Assembly (NCBI GenBank): GCA_020634815.1
Contig: JACKBA010000039.1
Span: forward strand, 1-59,469
Length of the DNA stretch: 59,469 nucleotides
Direction of reading: 5' to 3'
From: Caldilineaceae bacterium
GTDB taxonomy: Bacteria; Chloroflexota; Anaerolineae; Caldilineales; Caldilineaceae
Shown here: in pieces, positions 16,840-26,142 of the stretch
Layout of the letters: the number at the start of each line of letters is the position of its first letter
How positions within the stretch are numbered: position 1 is the first letter of the stretch
Position numbers and translations under genes: made by a program
The notes under the pieces: model-generated
What the model was told of the DNA's origin: nothing
What the model saw: only the letters and a program-made list of their open reading frames with translations
Database searches by the model: none

Positions 16840-17592
16840 CTACATGCCGGTGGGCAGGTCGATGAACTCGAATGCAACGCCGAAGCGCTCCTGCAAATGT
16901 TCGCCCAACGCCTGCACTCCCACCGTCTCGGTCGTGTAGTGCCCGCCATAGATGACATTGAGCCCGGCATTCTGCGCGTTGTAGAAGTCGGCGTGCGAGG
17001 TCTCGCCGGTCAGGAAGGTGTCGCAGCCCAGGGCCGCCGCCAGCGGAATCTCCCGCGCGCCGGAACCGCTGATGATCCCCACCTTGTGAACGAGACGGCT
17101 GCCGTGCGCCTGCACCAGTTGCACGGGGCCGACATTCTGCGCAAAGCGATCCACCAGATAGTCGAGCTTGATGCCGTGCGGCGTAGTAGCAATGACGCCA
17201 ATCGGCAGCCCGTTGACCGGGGCGAACATCTCCTCCACAGTCAGGCCCAGGCGCCGCGCCAGTTCGACGTTGTTGCCGATCTCCGGGTGGGCATCGAGCG
17301 CCAGGTGCGCGGCGTATAGGTTGACGTCGGCGGCGATGTACGCCCGCACGAGCTGGCCAAAGCTGCCGGCGATTCGCTGCGGCGGCCCCCAGAAGATACC
17401 GTGATGCACCAACACCATATCCGCCCCGCTGCTCAGCGCGGCCTCCAGGCACGGCAACTGTGCGTCGACCATGCCGACGACCTTGCGAACCTCGGCGCGT
17501 CCTTCGATCTGCAACCCCTGCGGGCCATAGTCCTTGATCTCGGCGATACGCAGATAGGTGTCGAGGTAGGCGGCGATTTCCGATCGTTGCAT
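16840..17592 (-). CDS. Nif3-like dinuclear metal centre protein
   Basis: A 250-residue member of the NIF3/DUF34 family. Metal-ligand motifs are visible: the DMVLVHHGIFW double His, YAAHLALDAHP, and the C-terminal VIYGGHYTTETVG containing His and Glu. The middle region has GCDTFLTGE. The family forms toroidal hexamers and binds two metal ions; it is annotated as GTP cyclohydrolase I type 2 homologue, but its physiological substrate is not settled. ATG 17592 is supported by AAGGAGACG upstream. Confidence 0.92.
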   Translation of the reverse strand: MQRSEIAAYLDTYLRIAEIKDYGPQGLQIEGRAEVRKVVGMVDAQLPCLEAALSSGADMVLVHHGIFWGPPQRIAGSFGQLVRAYIAADVNLYAAHLALDAHPEIGNNVELARRLGLTVEEMFAPVNGLPIGVIATTPHGIKLDYLVDRFAQNVGPVQLVQAHGSRLVHKVGIISGSGAREIPLAAALGCDTFLTGETSHADFYNAQNAGLNVIYGGHYTTETVGVQALGEHLQERFGVAFEFIDLPTGM

Positions 17593-17620
17593 GAATGCGT
17601 CTCCTTGGTTGTTTGCCAGA

Positions 17621-17715
17621 TTCAGTAGTTCACGATTTGTAGTGACGGCTTCAGCCGTTCCAAAGAAAATCAACGACTGAAGTCGTTACTACGGCGAGAA
17701 TCGTGAACTACTGAA
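17621..17715. repeat. Long palindromic repeat element
   Basis: Perfect 17-bp outer arms (17621-17637 and 17699-17715, starting TTCAGTAGTT) enclose two further imperfect complementary blocks: GTAGTGACGGCTTCAGCCGTT-like on the left and AACGACTGAAGTCGTTACTAC-like on the right. The whole folds into one long cruciform or hairpin of about 95 nt. No coding capacity. It looks like a REP/MITE-type mobile palindrome. Confidence 0.8.
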
Positions 17716-17753
17716 ATTCATTCCGGCAGCAGTGCCTGGCGCAGCGACCGCAG

Positions 17754-17993
17754 CTAGGCGGGTGCGGGTCCGGCCGCGCCCTCCCCCGGCGCGCCTGGAC
17801 CGCGGGCTAGAAAGCGTTTGACGCCGCGCGCAAAGTCGCGCCGCGGCAACAACACGCGGCGTCCACAAGTGCGACACGTGATGCCGATGTCTGCGCCCAC
17901 GCGCACGACCTCCCATGTCTTGCCGCCGCACGGGTGCACTTTGCGCATCTCTACAACGTCGCCCACGTAGAGGGGCGCAGAGATTTCGATCAT
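17754..17993 (-). CDS. DUF951 zinc-ribbon-like protein
   Basis: A 79-residue protein of the small DUF951 family: GDVVEMRKVHPCGGKTWEVV followed by GITCRTCGRRV provides three Cys and a His for one zinc site. The basic C-terminal half and Pro/Ala tail are longer than the ~65 residues usual for the family. A GAGG site precedes ATG 17993. The start lies 5 bp after the stop of the upstream bactofilin-like gene, so they are co-transcribed. Function of the family is unknown; nucleic-acid binding is a common guess. Confidence 0.85.
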   Translation of the reverse strand: MIEISAPLYVGDVVEMRKVHPCGGKTWEVVRVGADIGITCRTCGRRVLLPRRDFARGVKRFLARGPGAPGEGAAGPAPA

Positions 17994-17998
17994 TGGCC

Positions 17999-19291
17999 TC
18001 AGAGCGGTGGACCGGTCGGAGCGGCGGCTGGCTCGACGTCCGGCGTGCCGGGTCGCAGAGCGAGCACGATCGCGCCGCCGGCAAAGGCAAAGCTGAGCAA
18101 GAGCAGGAGCCAGGCGATGAACCCGCCGGCAAATGGGATCCACTCGGCAATGCGGATGACGAGCACCACCAGCAGCACACCCAGCACCAGTTTCAGCACA
18201 TCGCTGCCCTGGCCGGCAAAGAGGCGCCGCCCTACCCATAGCCCTGTGAACGCCGGGCTGACGAACCAGAGCACACCTAGCACGCCAAACAGGAACATGG
18301 CTGTCGCCAGCGCGCCCGGGAAGAAGCCCCAGAAGAGCCACGCCAGGCCGACCAGTACCATGACCGCCGGCACGGCTGCAATGACGATCAGCAAGCCGAC
18401 ACCGATGGCGGGCAGCGGCTGAGTGTTCATCACGCCCAGGGTGCGCGCCGTGAACTTGGGCAGCAAGCGCACCAGCAGCCAGCCAAGCACGAGCAGCCCG
18501 ATCAGCGCGCGCACGAGGCCGATTGTCCAGCGCAGGATCTGTTCGGCAAGCGACGGTTCGGGCGCAGCCTGTGGCGTCTCTGTCACGACCGGCTCCACCG
18601 ACAGTGCAACGCCGCTGGGGATTGTCACCGCGCCCTGCGTGTCGGTCGAGTAGTAGAGCACGCCGCCGACACTGGCGCCGTCGCTGACCGTAATCTGATT
18701 GCCGTACAGGTGGGCGTCGCCGCCGACCTCGCCGTTCAACTGGATGGAGCCCATGCCCGCCCACAGCGTGCCGGCGATGGTGCCGTCGATGACGCCCGTG
18801 CCGCCGGTCATAATCGCGTCTTTGCCCACGCTGCCCGCAGCGGTGAGATGCGTGCCCTGCTGCACCTGGCGCCCCTCGATGGTCATCGGCACCGACGGCA
18901 TGCCCGGGAAAGCTGCGCCGCCGCCTGCCGAAACGAGATCGCCGCCGATCGGCCCGTTGAGCGTCAAGCCGCCGCCGGCAATGCGCACGTCGCCGGCGAC
19001 CGGTCCATTGACAACGATGGCGCCCCCGGCAGCCAGAATGTCGCCGCTAATCTCGCCGTTCACTTCGATATAGCCGCCCACCGCCACCAGGTCGCCGTCG
19101 ATCTTGCCGTCGATGATGATCGAACCGCCAGCGACATAGAGATTGTCTTCGAGCACCTCGCCGGCTGGCAGGCGATAGTTGTCCTGGCTGACGAGGGTTG
19201 CACCGATGGCGCCGCCAGCCAATGCCAGCAGCAGGGTTGCCGCCAAAACCGCTGCCACCGTTCCTCGTATACTTCGTTGAATTGCGCCCAT
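17999..19291 (-). CDS. Exported bactofilin-like membrane protein
   Basis: A 430-residue protein. An N-terminal signal-like helix is followed by a right-handed beta-helix region (about residues 35-200) made of repeated short strands such as VNGEISGDILAAGG and VNGPVAGDVRIAGG, as in bactofilins. After a linker, five or so transmembrane helices (residues 245-415) end in an acidic, Pro-rich tail. So the beta-helix should sit outside the membrane. AAAGGAG lies upstream of ATG 19291. Likely an envelope scaffold protein. Confidence 0.8.
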   Translation of the reverse strand: MGAIQRSIRGTVAAVLAATLLLALAGGAIGATLVSQDNYRLPAGEVLEDNLYVAGGSIIIDGKIDGDLVAVGGYIEVNGEISGDILAAGGAIVVNGPVAGDVRIAGGGLTLNGPIGGDLVSAGGGAAFPGMPSVPMTIEGRQVQQGTHLTAAGSVGKDAIMTGGTGVIDGTIAGTLWAGMGSIQLNGEVGGDAHLYGNQITVSDGASVGGVLYYSTDTQGAVTIPSGVALSVEPVVTETPQAAPEPSLAEQILRWTIGLVRALIGLLVLGWLLVRLLPKFTARTLGVMNTQPLPAIGVGLLIVIAAVPAVMVLVGLAWLFWGFFPGALATAMFLFGVLGVLWFVSPAFTGLWVGRRLFAGQGSDVLKLVLGVLLVVLVIRIAEWIPFAGGFIAWLLLLLSFAFAGGAIVLALRPGTPDVEPAAAPTGPPL

Positions 19292-19415
19292 GGTCTTCTC
19301 CTTTCGTCCGGTACGATCCTTAGCCTCAATCCATGCTTCTATTGTCGCACCCGGTTGTTCTGGCTGGTTTGCCGACCGCGGCGTGCGTCTTCGCCCCAGC
19401 GCCGGCCTGGGCGTG

Positions 19416-20267
19416 CTACCCGACGTTCGCAAACAGGTCGGCTTCGACACCGGGCTGCGGTGCAGGATACGCACGCGTGAACTGCTCGTAGCGCAGGAAG
19501 CGGCGGCGAATCATGGGTGGAATCGCGGCCGCCCAGGACGGGCCGCCCGAATACTGGCTGGCGTGGGCTTCGCTGGCGGCCTGCTTGTCGGCGAGATAGG
19601 GCTCGACATCCACGCGCGCCGTTACGGGCGTAACCCACCGGCTGATTTCGACCAGGTCGATGTCACGGTTGCGGCCGACGGTGCGCGCGTCCTTGCCCGT
19701 GAGTTCCATGACGCGCACGACCAGCTTGACCAGGTCCTTGGGGAAAGCGGTGTAGTAGAGCTTCTGCGGCAACGGCCCCGATCCGTGACCGTTGCGCCCC
19801 GGCCGCCGCGCAAGGTAGAATGCAGCCGTCGTCGCTTCGCACACGCGCACGTGATCGGGATGGCCGTAGCCGCCGAATGGATCGTGCGTCATCACCACCT
19901 GGGGCTGGAGGCGCCGCATGTACGAGAGCACTTCGTGCGTCACCTGCTGCGCCGGCTGACGGATGAGCGCCTGGGGATGCTGGTTGTCGGGTGAGCCGCG
20001 CATACCGCTGTCGCGATAGGGCAGCGACCAGATACTTCTCACGCCCAGGCGCGTGGCTGCCAGCGCCAGCTCCGCCGATCGCACCTGCGCCAGCGAGCTG
20101 TGGTCCGCCAGCCGTCCTTCGTGATCGACCGATCCGGCGATGCCGTCGGTCGCAATGATCACATGAACGTCGACACCCTCGCGCGCATAACGGGCAAGCG
20201 TTCCTCCGGGGCCAAAACTCTCATCGTCGGGATGGGCAAAGACGCCCAGAAGCGTTCGCTGTTGCAT
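19416..20267 (-). CDS. PIG-L/LmbE family deacetylase
   Basis: A 283-residue zinc deacetylase. The N-terminal AHPDDES (His-x2-Asp-Asp) and the later GHPDH supply the zinc ligands of the LmbE/MshB/BshB family, which removes acetyl groups from N-acetylglucosaminyl compounds. Length fits MshB-like members. The C-terminal extension (after residue 180) with ASQYSGG is common in the family. No ligase or glycosyltransferase partner is adjacent, so the substrate is open. Possible thiol-sugar (mycothiol or bacillithiol-like) or glycan role is inference. Confidence 0.9.
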   Translation of the reverse strand: MQQRTLLGVFAHPDDESFGPGGTLARYAREGVDVHVIIATDGIAGSVDHEGRLADHSSLAQVRSAELALAATRLGVRSIWSLPYRDSGMRGSPDNQHPQALIRQPAQQVTHEVLSYMRRLQPQVVMTHDPFGGYGHPDHVRVCEATTAAFYLARRPGRNGHGSGPLPQKLYYTAFPKDLVKLVVRVMELTGKDARTVGRNRDIDLVEISRWVTPVTARVDVEPYLADKQAASEAHASQYSGGPSWAAAIPPMIRRRFLRYEQFTRAYPAPQPGVEADLFANVG

Positions 20268-20675
20268 GTAGCGCTTTCGGCTGCAAGTTGGCGGTCACTC
20301 GCCAAGCAAAACCCATGAGAATGCGGTAATTGTCACATGGAGAAGACGATCCAGCCAAACCGCATGGTCAAGGTCGGTCGCGTGCAGCGCATTTCCTTGC
20401 AAAGAGTTGCACCAAGTGTAGATAGATATACCGATCTGGCCGGGCGCGTCTGCCATAATGGGGCACGAACAGGTGAGGACGGGCCGCCCGCAGGACAGTG
20501 CGGCGCCTGCTCGTTGTGATGGAACTCAACCTACCCGGGGACCGTTGCAGCTTCAGAACCAGGTCTTGGAACATACACACAACTCAGTCTATCCAGAATA
20601 GGCTGGTTCTCGACACATCGTTTCATTCAACGAATCATTCAATGTCATTCAATTATCTGATAGGGGTGCTCTCTT
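20268..20675. other. Intergenic stretch without a recognisable gene
   Basis: About 400 bp between divergent genes. Short open frames here have no ribosome-binding site. It should hold promoters for both sides. CATAAT near 20455 is a weak -10 candidate on the plus strand, and I see no clear -35, repeat or RNA gene. Confidence 0.5.
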
Positions 20676-21728
20676 ATGCGTTTTGGTCCGCTCCTCCGGG
20701 TGTTGGGAACGGCCCTGTATGGCCTCATCGGTTGGGAACTTGGCGTGGCTCTGGCACGCACGCCCGAACTCACAACCGAATCGTGGAAATACATTGTGCC
20801 CTTCACGTTGCTTGGCGCCGCGTTCGGCTTTTTGCTGGCGCCGTGGCTGGTCTTTGCGCCGGCCAAGGCCGCACGCAATGCGCTGCGCCAGGTGCCCATC
20901 AGCGACCTGGTGGCAGGCACGATCGGCGTCTCGGCGGGGCTGCTGATCGCCGCCCTGCTCAGCTTCCCGGTCTCGCGCCTGCCCGCGCCCTTCGGCAACA
21001 TCGTCCCGCTGATCCTCGTCTTCATGTTCGGCTACCTTGGGGCAGCCGTGCTGGTGCTGCGCCAGCGCGACTTCTTCTCCTTCCTGCGCAGTTCGGGGAA
21101 GGCTGAGGAATTCCCCACCAAGGCCATAGATGCGGAGGCTATGCCGCTCTTCCTTGATACGAGCGTCATCATCGACGGACGTGTTGCCGATATCGCCAAG
21201 ACCGGCTTTCTGCTGGGCACGCTGACGGTGCCGCGCTTCGTGCTGAACGAGTTGCAGTACATCGCTGACTCGGCCGACACACTGCGTCGCAACCGCGGCC
21301 GCCGCGGGCTGGAGGTGCTGGACAAGCTGCAGAACACGCCCGAGGCCAAGATCGTCTTCATCGACCAGGACCCGACCGACGCCCAACAGGTGGACGACAA
21401 GCTGGTGAGCCTTGCGCGCCAGACGGGCGGGCTTATCATCACCAATGACTACAATCTCAACCGCGTTGCCAAGTTACAGGGCGTGCGCATTCTCAACATC
21501 AACGAGTTGGCGAACGCCGTCAAGTCCGTCTATTTGCCTGGAGAAGAGATTCCGCTGAAAATTATCCAGGAAGGGAAGGAGATCGGGCAGGGTGTCGGCT
21601 ATCTGGAGGACGGCACCATGGTCGTCGTCGAGAATGGCCGGCGCTATCTGAACCAGGAGATATTGGTTCAGGTCACCAAGGTGTTACAGACCAATGCCGG
21701 CCGTCTGATCTTTGCCACACCGGAATAA
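20676..21728 (+). CDS. PIN-TRAM membrane protein (YacL family)
   Basis: A 350-residue protein with four N-terminal transmembrane helices (about residues 5-130), then a PIN-like nuclease domain. The domain begins FLDTSVIIDGRVADI, continues with RRNRGRRGLEVLDKL and ends at LIITNDYNLNRVA, supplying the acidic active-site residues. A C-terminal TRAM RNA-binding domain (about residues 285-345) has GQGVGYLEDGTMVVVE. This is the conserved YacL architecture of Gram-positive bacteria, where the gene commonly lies near cysS, as here (21 bp away). Predicted membrane-bound RNase. Confidence 0.9.
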   Translation: MRFGPLLRVLGTALYGLIGWELGVALARTPELTTESWKYIVPFTLLGAAFGFLLAPWLVFAPAKAARNALRQVPISDLVAGTIGVSAGLLIAALLSFPVSRLPAPFGNIVPLILVFMFGYLGAAVLVLRQRDFFSFLRSSGKAEEFPTKAIDAEAMPLFLDTSVIIDGRVADIAKTGFLLGTLTVPRFVLNELQYIADSADTLRRNRGRRGLEVLDKLQNTPEAKIVFIDQDPTDAQQVDDKLVSLARQTGGLIITNDYNLNRVAKLQGVRILNINELANAVKSVYLPGEEIPLKIIQEGKEIGQGVGYLEDGTMVVVENGRRYLNQEILVQVTKVLQTNAGRLIFATPE

Positions 21729-21749
21729 TTCAACCAGACAGGACTTATC

Positions 21750-23159
21750 ATGGCGCTTCGTATCTATAATACCCTCACCCGGCAGACGGAGGAGTTCGCT
21801 CCCATCGAGCCCGGCAAAGTGAGCATGTACGTCTGCGGGCCGACGGTCTACGCCGACGCGCACATCGGCCACGCCATGGCCGCGATCATCTTTGACACCG
21901 TGCGCCGCTACCTCACCTACCAGGGCTACCGCGTCCGCTTCGTCACCAATTTTACCGACGTCGACGACAAGATCATCCGTCGCGCCAACGAACAGAAGCG
22001 CGACCCCATCGAACTCGCCAACCACTATGCCGACGAGTACTTGCGCCACCTGCGCGACCTCAACGTGCTGGAGGCGGACGTCTATCCGCGCGTGAGCGAA
22101 GAGATGGGCTGGATCACGCAGATGATCGGCGGGCTGGAAGAAGAAGGCTACGCCTACCGTCTCGACGGCGACGTCTACTTCCGCGTGAAGAGAGATGCCG
22201 ACTACGGCCGGCTGAGCGGGCGCCGGCTCGAGGAAGCCATGAGCGGCACGCGCGTCGAGGAGGATGCGCGCAAGGAGCACCCCGGCGACTTTGCGCTGTG
22301 GAAGTCGGCCAAACCCGGCGAGCCTTCGTGGGAGAGCCCGTTCGGGCCAGGGCGCCCCGGCTGGCACATCGAGTGCTCCGCCATGTGCCTGCACCACCTG
22401 GGCGAGGTCGTCGACATTCACGGCGGCGGCAACGACCTCATCTTCCCGCACCATGAGAACGAGATCGCGCAGAGCGAGAGCTACACGGGCAAAGAGTTTG
22501 CCCGCTACTGGATGCACAACGGCATGCTGCAACTGGCCGGCGAGAAGATGAGCAAGTCGCTCGGCAACCTCATCACCATCGACCAATTTCTCAAGGAGCA
22601 CAGCGCCGATGCCCTGCGCCTGTTGATCTTCACCGGCCACTATCGCAAGCCGGTCGTTTACAGCGCCGAGACCGTCGAGAGCGCCGAGCGCAGCCTGGCG
22701 CGCCTGCGCAGCGGTCTGCGTCCGGCGCAGGGCAACGCCAGCACGGGCGAGGCGGCCGACAAGCTGCGCGTCGCCACCGAGGAGGCACGCGCCGGCTACA
22801 TCGCCGCCATGGACGACGACTTCAACACGGCCGGTGCGCTGGCGACCCTCTTCGAGCTGGTGCGTGCCATCAACACGGCGCGCACGGCCGGTGTCACAGG
22901 TCCCTTTTACGACGCGGCCCAGCAGACGCTGCGCGAGCTTGCCGGCATCCTGGGCATCACCCTGGAAGAACCGGCCGCAGCCGCCGCCAGTGACGTGGCC
23001 GCACGTCCCTTCATCGACCTGCTCGTGGCGGTGCGCGGCGACCTGCGCACGGCGCGCCAGTGGGCGCTGGCCGACAAGGTGCGCGATGGGTTGAAGGGGC
23101 TGGGCGTCACCTTGGAAGACTCACCCGATGGCACGAACTGGCGGTTTGAAAGCGAATGA
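21750..23159 (+). CDS. cysS: Cysteinyl-tRNA synthetase
   Basis: A complete 469-residue class I synthetase charging tRNA-Cys. It has the zinc-binding Cys in MYVCGPTVY, the HIGH motif in DAHIGHAM, further zinc ligands in ECSAMCLHH and FPHHENEIAQSE, and KMSKS in GEKMSKSLGN. The DALR-type anticodon domain follows. Length matches bacterial CysRS (about 460). Its stop overlaps the next ATG by 4 bp. Confidence 0.97.
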   Translation: MALRIYNTLTRQTEEFAPIEPGKVSMYVCGPTVYADAHIGHAMAAIIFDTVRRYLTYQGYRVRFVTNFTDVDDKIIRRANEQKRDPIELANHYADEYLRHLRDLNVLEADVYPRVSEEMGWITQMIGGLEEEGYAYRLDGDVYFRVKRDADYGRLSGRRLEEAMSGTRVEEDARKEHPGDFALWKSAKPGEPSWESPFGPGRPGWHIECSAMCLHHLGEVVDIHGGGNDLIFPHHENEIAQSESYTGKEFARYWMHNGMLQLAGEKMSKSLGNLITIDQFLKEHSADALRLLIFTGHYRKPVVYSAETVESAERSLARLRSGLRPAQGNASTGEAADKLRVATEEARAGYIAAMDDDFNTAGALATLFELVRAINTARTAGVTGPFYDAAQQTLRELAGILGITLEEPAAAAASDVAARPFIDLLVAVRGDLRTARQWALADKVRDGLKGLGVTLEDSPDGTNWRFESE

Positions 23160-23923
23160 GCGAACTACTTTACGGACGCCATGCGGTCATCGAGGCGCTA
23201 CGCGCCGGGCGGCGTCGCTTCTACCGGCTCTGGATCGAAACCAAGCAAGCCACCGACGCACCGCCACGCTCCGGCCCGCTCGGCGACATCGTCGCGCAGG
23301 CTGAGGCGGCCGGCATCCCGGTCCGCACGGTGCGCGGCGGCATGTTCGACAAGATGCGCGACGAACGCACCAACGCGCAGGGTGTGGCGCTGGAGGCAGG
23401 CGACTACCCCTACGTCGACGTGGAGTCATGCCTGGCCCGCGCCCGCCAGGCCGGCGAACCGCCGCTCCTGCTCATCCTTGACCACTTGCAGGACCCGCAG
23501 AACCTGGGCACGCTTATCCGCACCGCCGAAGCCATGGGCGTGCACGGCATCCTCATCCCCGAGCGACGTGCCGCGCGCGTGACGCCGGCGGTGGGCAATG
23601 CCAGCGCCGGCGCGGTCGAACATCTCGCCGTAGCGCAGGTCGTCAACATCAACCGTGTCATCGATGACCTCAAGAAGCGCAATGTCTGGGTGGCGGGACT
23701 GGACGGCGCACCGGAGACGCCCGAACTGGCGCGCGCCCGGCTGGATGGCGCGCTGGCAGTCGTCGTCGGCAGCGAAGGCGAAGGACTCAGCCGCTTGACG
23801 CGGGAGAAATGCGATTTCCTCGTGCGCCTCCCCATGCTCGGCAGCATCGAGAGTCTCAACGCCTCGGTCGCCGGCAGCATCGTTCTCTACGCCGCGCGCC
23901 AGGCTCGACGCGCCGGCGCATAG
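23156..23923 (+). CDS. rlmB: 23S rRNA (guanosine-2'-O-)-methyltransferase RlmB
   Basis: A 255-residue SPOUT/TrmH family RNA 2'-O-methyltransferase. The N-terminal substrate-binding domain starts LLYGRHAVIEAL. The SPOUT knot motifs are DPQNLGTLIRTAEA (motif 1), VVGSEGEGLSRLT (motif 2) and PMLGSIESLNASVA (motif 3). RlmB methylates G2251 in E. coli numbering of 23S rRNA. Overlap ATGA with cysS and the common cysS-rlmB pairing support the name. Confidence 0.93.
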   Translation: MSELLYGRHAVIEALRAGRRRFYRLWIETKQATDAPPRSGPLGDIVAQAEAAGIPVRTVRGGMFDKMRDERTNAQGVALEAGDYPYVDVESCLARARQAGEPPLLLILDHLQDPQNLGTLIRTAEAMGVHGILIPERRAARVTPAVGNASAGAVEHLAVAQVVNINRVIDDLKKRNVWVAGLDGAPETPELARARLDGALAVVVGSEGEGLSRLTREKCDFLVRLPMLGSIESLNASVAGSIVLYAARQARRAGA

Positions 23924-23942
23924 TGCGTCCGGCCGGCGAGCC

Positions 23943-24440
23943 ATGGAATTCCGCTTCTGCCCGCACTGCGCCACCCCGCTTGACCGTCAGGTACGCGGAG
24001 ATCGCCTGCGCCCTGTCTGTCCGAACTGCGGGTATGTCCACTATCGCAACCCGACCGCCGGCGTCGCCGTCATCGTGCGCCGCGATGACGGCGCGCTGCT
24101 GCTCGGCCGCCGCGGCCCGAAGGCCGGGACCGGGGCGGGCCAGTGGTGCATCCCGTGCGGCCACGTGGAGTGGGACGAAGACGTGCGCACGGCGGCCCTG
24201 CGCGAGTTCGCCGAGGAAACGGGGTTGAGCGTGCGGCTGACCGGTCTTGCCGCCGTCGAGTCCAACTTTCACGACCCGCGCCAGCACACCGTGGGCATCT
24301 GGTTTCACGGCACTGTCACCGGTGGCGCATTGGAACCCGACGACGATCTGGTCGAGTTGGGCTGGTTTTTCATCGGCGCCCTGCCCGAACTGGCCTTTGT
24401 CACCGACCGCCGCGTCATCGAAGGACTGGGCACGCCATGA
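23943..24440 (+). CDS. Nudix hydrolase with N-terminal zinc ribbon
   Basis: A 165-residue protein. CPHC near residue 6 and CPNCGY near residue 28 form a zinc ribbon as in NudC-like and related Nudix proteins. The Nudix box is present as GHVEWDEDVRTAALREFAEE followed by TGL. It should cleave a nucleoside diphosphate linked to another group; NADH or ADP-ribose are candidates. Its stop overlaps the next start (ATGA). Confidence 0.9.
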   Translation: MEFRFCPHCATPLDRQVRGDRLRPVCPNCGYVHYRNPTAGVAVIVRRDDGALLLGRRGPKAGTGAGQWCIPCGHVEWDEDVRTAALREFAEETGLSVRLTGLAAVESNFHDPRQHTVGIWFHGTVTGGALEPDDDLVELGWFFIGALPELAFVTDRRVIEGLGTP

Positions 24441-25687
24441 ACGTGCGGCTGCTTGATGCATCGCACCCGCAATGGGGCAGCGAGCTGGAACGGCTGGGCG
24501 TACTGCTGGGCGAAGGCGCCAACCCCACCCTCTTCCCGTATCACTTCCTCTACGTGACGTTGAGCAAGATCGGCGGCCGGCTGGCGCTGTTCGATGAAGG
24601 CGACGTCCCGGTCGGCGCCGGCTTCCTCTTTCCACGGCGGCTGGCCGGCAGCGGCGAATCGCAGCGGCGCACGTACACGCTGCGCTTTCATGCGTTGCCT
24701 GGCGCGGCGCCTGCCGCGGATGCGATCGTCGCTGCCTGCCAGGCCGCCCTGCCCGACGCCACGGTAGTCTTCTATGAACCGGCCGGTGCACTCTCTTACT
24801 ATCGCACCGGCGAAAGCATGGGACTCGTCGAAGTGGGACGGCCAGATGCCGGCGAGGCTGCTGCCACCCGCACGCTGCAACGCGCGGTCTGGGGCAGCCC
24901 GGACGAGTTTCTCTACCCGGCGGACATCCACAGCGCCGAATTTGGCGCCGGCACGTCGCTGGTTGCGCGTGTCGACGGCACCGTGGCCGGCTTTCTCTTC
25001 GGCTTCTACCGTTTCGACGGCTCCCCGCTGCCGGGCGACTGGACCGAGCGCTTCAACGGCGCGTTCCGGCTGGAGTCGCAGACGATGGGCGTGCTGCCCG
25101 AGTATCGCGGGCTTCGCATCGCCAACCTGCTCAAGAAGCAGCAGGCAGAGCTGGCATGGCGCGAGGGAATCGGCGTCGTACACTGGACGGCCGACCCGCT
25201 GCAATACCCCAATGCCGCACTCAATTTCGGGCTGCTCAAGGCGATCGCTTTTGATTTCGCCCCCGACCTCTACCCATTTCGCAACGAGTTGAACCGCGTG
25301 CGCGCCTCGCGCTTCAGCCTGACGTGGCTGGTCGGCAGCAAGCGCGTGCGCGAGGTGCCGGCGCTTGGCGCCCGTGCCGAAATCGTGGACCTGACGCATC
25401 GACGCTTCATCCCGCGTGCCAACGACGGCTGTGACACCGCGCGCTTCGACCTGGCAGACGAATTCCTGGCCATCGAAGTGCCGGCCGACTGGACCGCGCT
25501 CCAGCAACAGGACATCGGTGCGGCGCAGGCCTGGCGCGCGCTGACGGACGAACTCTTTGCGGCCTACATTGGCGTCGGCCCTGGCCGCTATGTCGTGACC
25601 GGCGTTGGGGCCGATGGCGACCGGCGTTTTCTGCTGGCGGAACGGGCCGGAGACGGGCTATGGGCACGGCTGGGCGCACAGGCTTGA
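24437..25687 (+). CDS. COG3375-like GNAT-fold protein
   Basis: A 416-residue protein. The central part (about residues 140-300) has the GNAT pattern with LQRAVWGSPDEF, then GFLFGFYRF, the acetyl-CoA-binding strand-helix LESQTMGVLPEYRGLRIANL and WTADPLQYPNAALNF. This matches the uncharacterised COG3375 acetyltransferase-like family. The N-terminal extension of about 130 residues may be a second, degenerate GNAT unit. It is translationally coupled to the Nudix gene. Acceptor unknown. Confidence 0.75.
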   Translation: MNVRLLDASHPQWGSELERLGVLLGEGANPTLFPYHFLYVTLSKIGGRLALFDEGDVPVGAGFLFPRRLAGSGESQRRTYTLRFHALPGAAPAADAIVAACQAALPDATVVFYEPAGALSYYRTGESMGLVEVGRPDAGEAAATRTLQRAVWGSPDEFLYPADIHSAEFGAGTSLVARVDGTVAGFLFGFYRFDGSPLPGDWTERFNGAFRLESQTMGVLPEYRGLRIANLLKKQQAELAWREGIGVVHWTADPLQYPNAALNFGLLKAIAFDFAPDLYPFRNELNRVRASRFSLTWLVGSKRVREVPALGARAEIVDLTHRRFIPRANDGCDTARFDLADEFLAIEVPADWTALQQQDIGAAQAWRALTDELFAAYIGVGPGRYVVTGVGADGDRRFLLAERAGDGLWARLGAQA

Positions 25688-25785
25688 CGGCAGCGGAACG
25701 CCCGCAATTGCGTGTAAGGGCCTTGCGGCATGGAACGCGTCGCGCAAAAACCTGAAATTGGGTGAAAATTCGCCGGTATTTGGCA

Positions 25786-25814
25786 TTGACAGCGACGCAA
25801 TGTGCGTCTACAAT
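25786..25814 (+). promoter_or_regulatory. Consensus sigma-70 promoter of the RRM gene
   Basis: TTGACA, a 17-nt spacer and TACAAT: an exact -35 and near-exact -10. The next gene start is at 26143, giving a leader of roughly 320 nt. The 25688-26142 interval has no supported gene; the long leader is the likely content, as for cold-shock-type RNA-binding proteins. Confidence 0.85.
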
Positions 25815-26142
25815 CGCAGTGAATAGAATGAGCGGCAGTTGTCAGGTGTCGTGGCAGGTGTTCTCCCACGTCTTCCCTCTCCATTTCAGCCATCGAATGG
25901 GCGCCGCGGATTGAGCTAGATGGCGCTCTGGTTTTTGTTCGATGCCTCTTGGTTTTTCTCAGCGGAAACAATTGCATGCGTCAGCCGATCGATGCGGAGC
26001 GCGAGGATGATCGCGCATCCGGATCGGGCGTTGGCGCGGCTTGCGTTTATTTATCGTTGTCGGCCGTTTTGCAGTTCGTTATCTCTTTGCAGTCGGGTTC
26101 ATTGAACCCCCAATCTCAACAGTACTGTTGGAAAAGGACCTT

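Noticed and set aside
20268..20675. A structured RNA upstream of the PIN-TRAM gene
   Set aside because: GC-rich blocks pair weakly, but I found no match to a known riboswitch or T-box layout.
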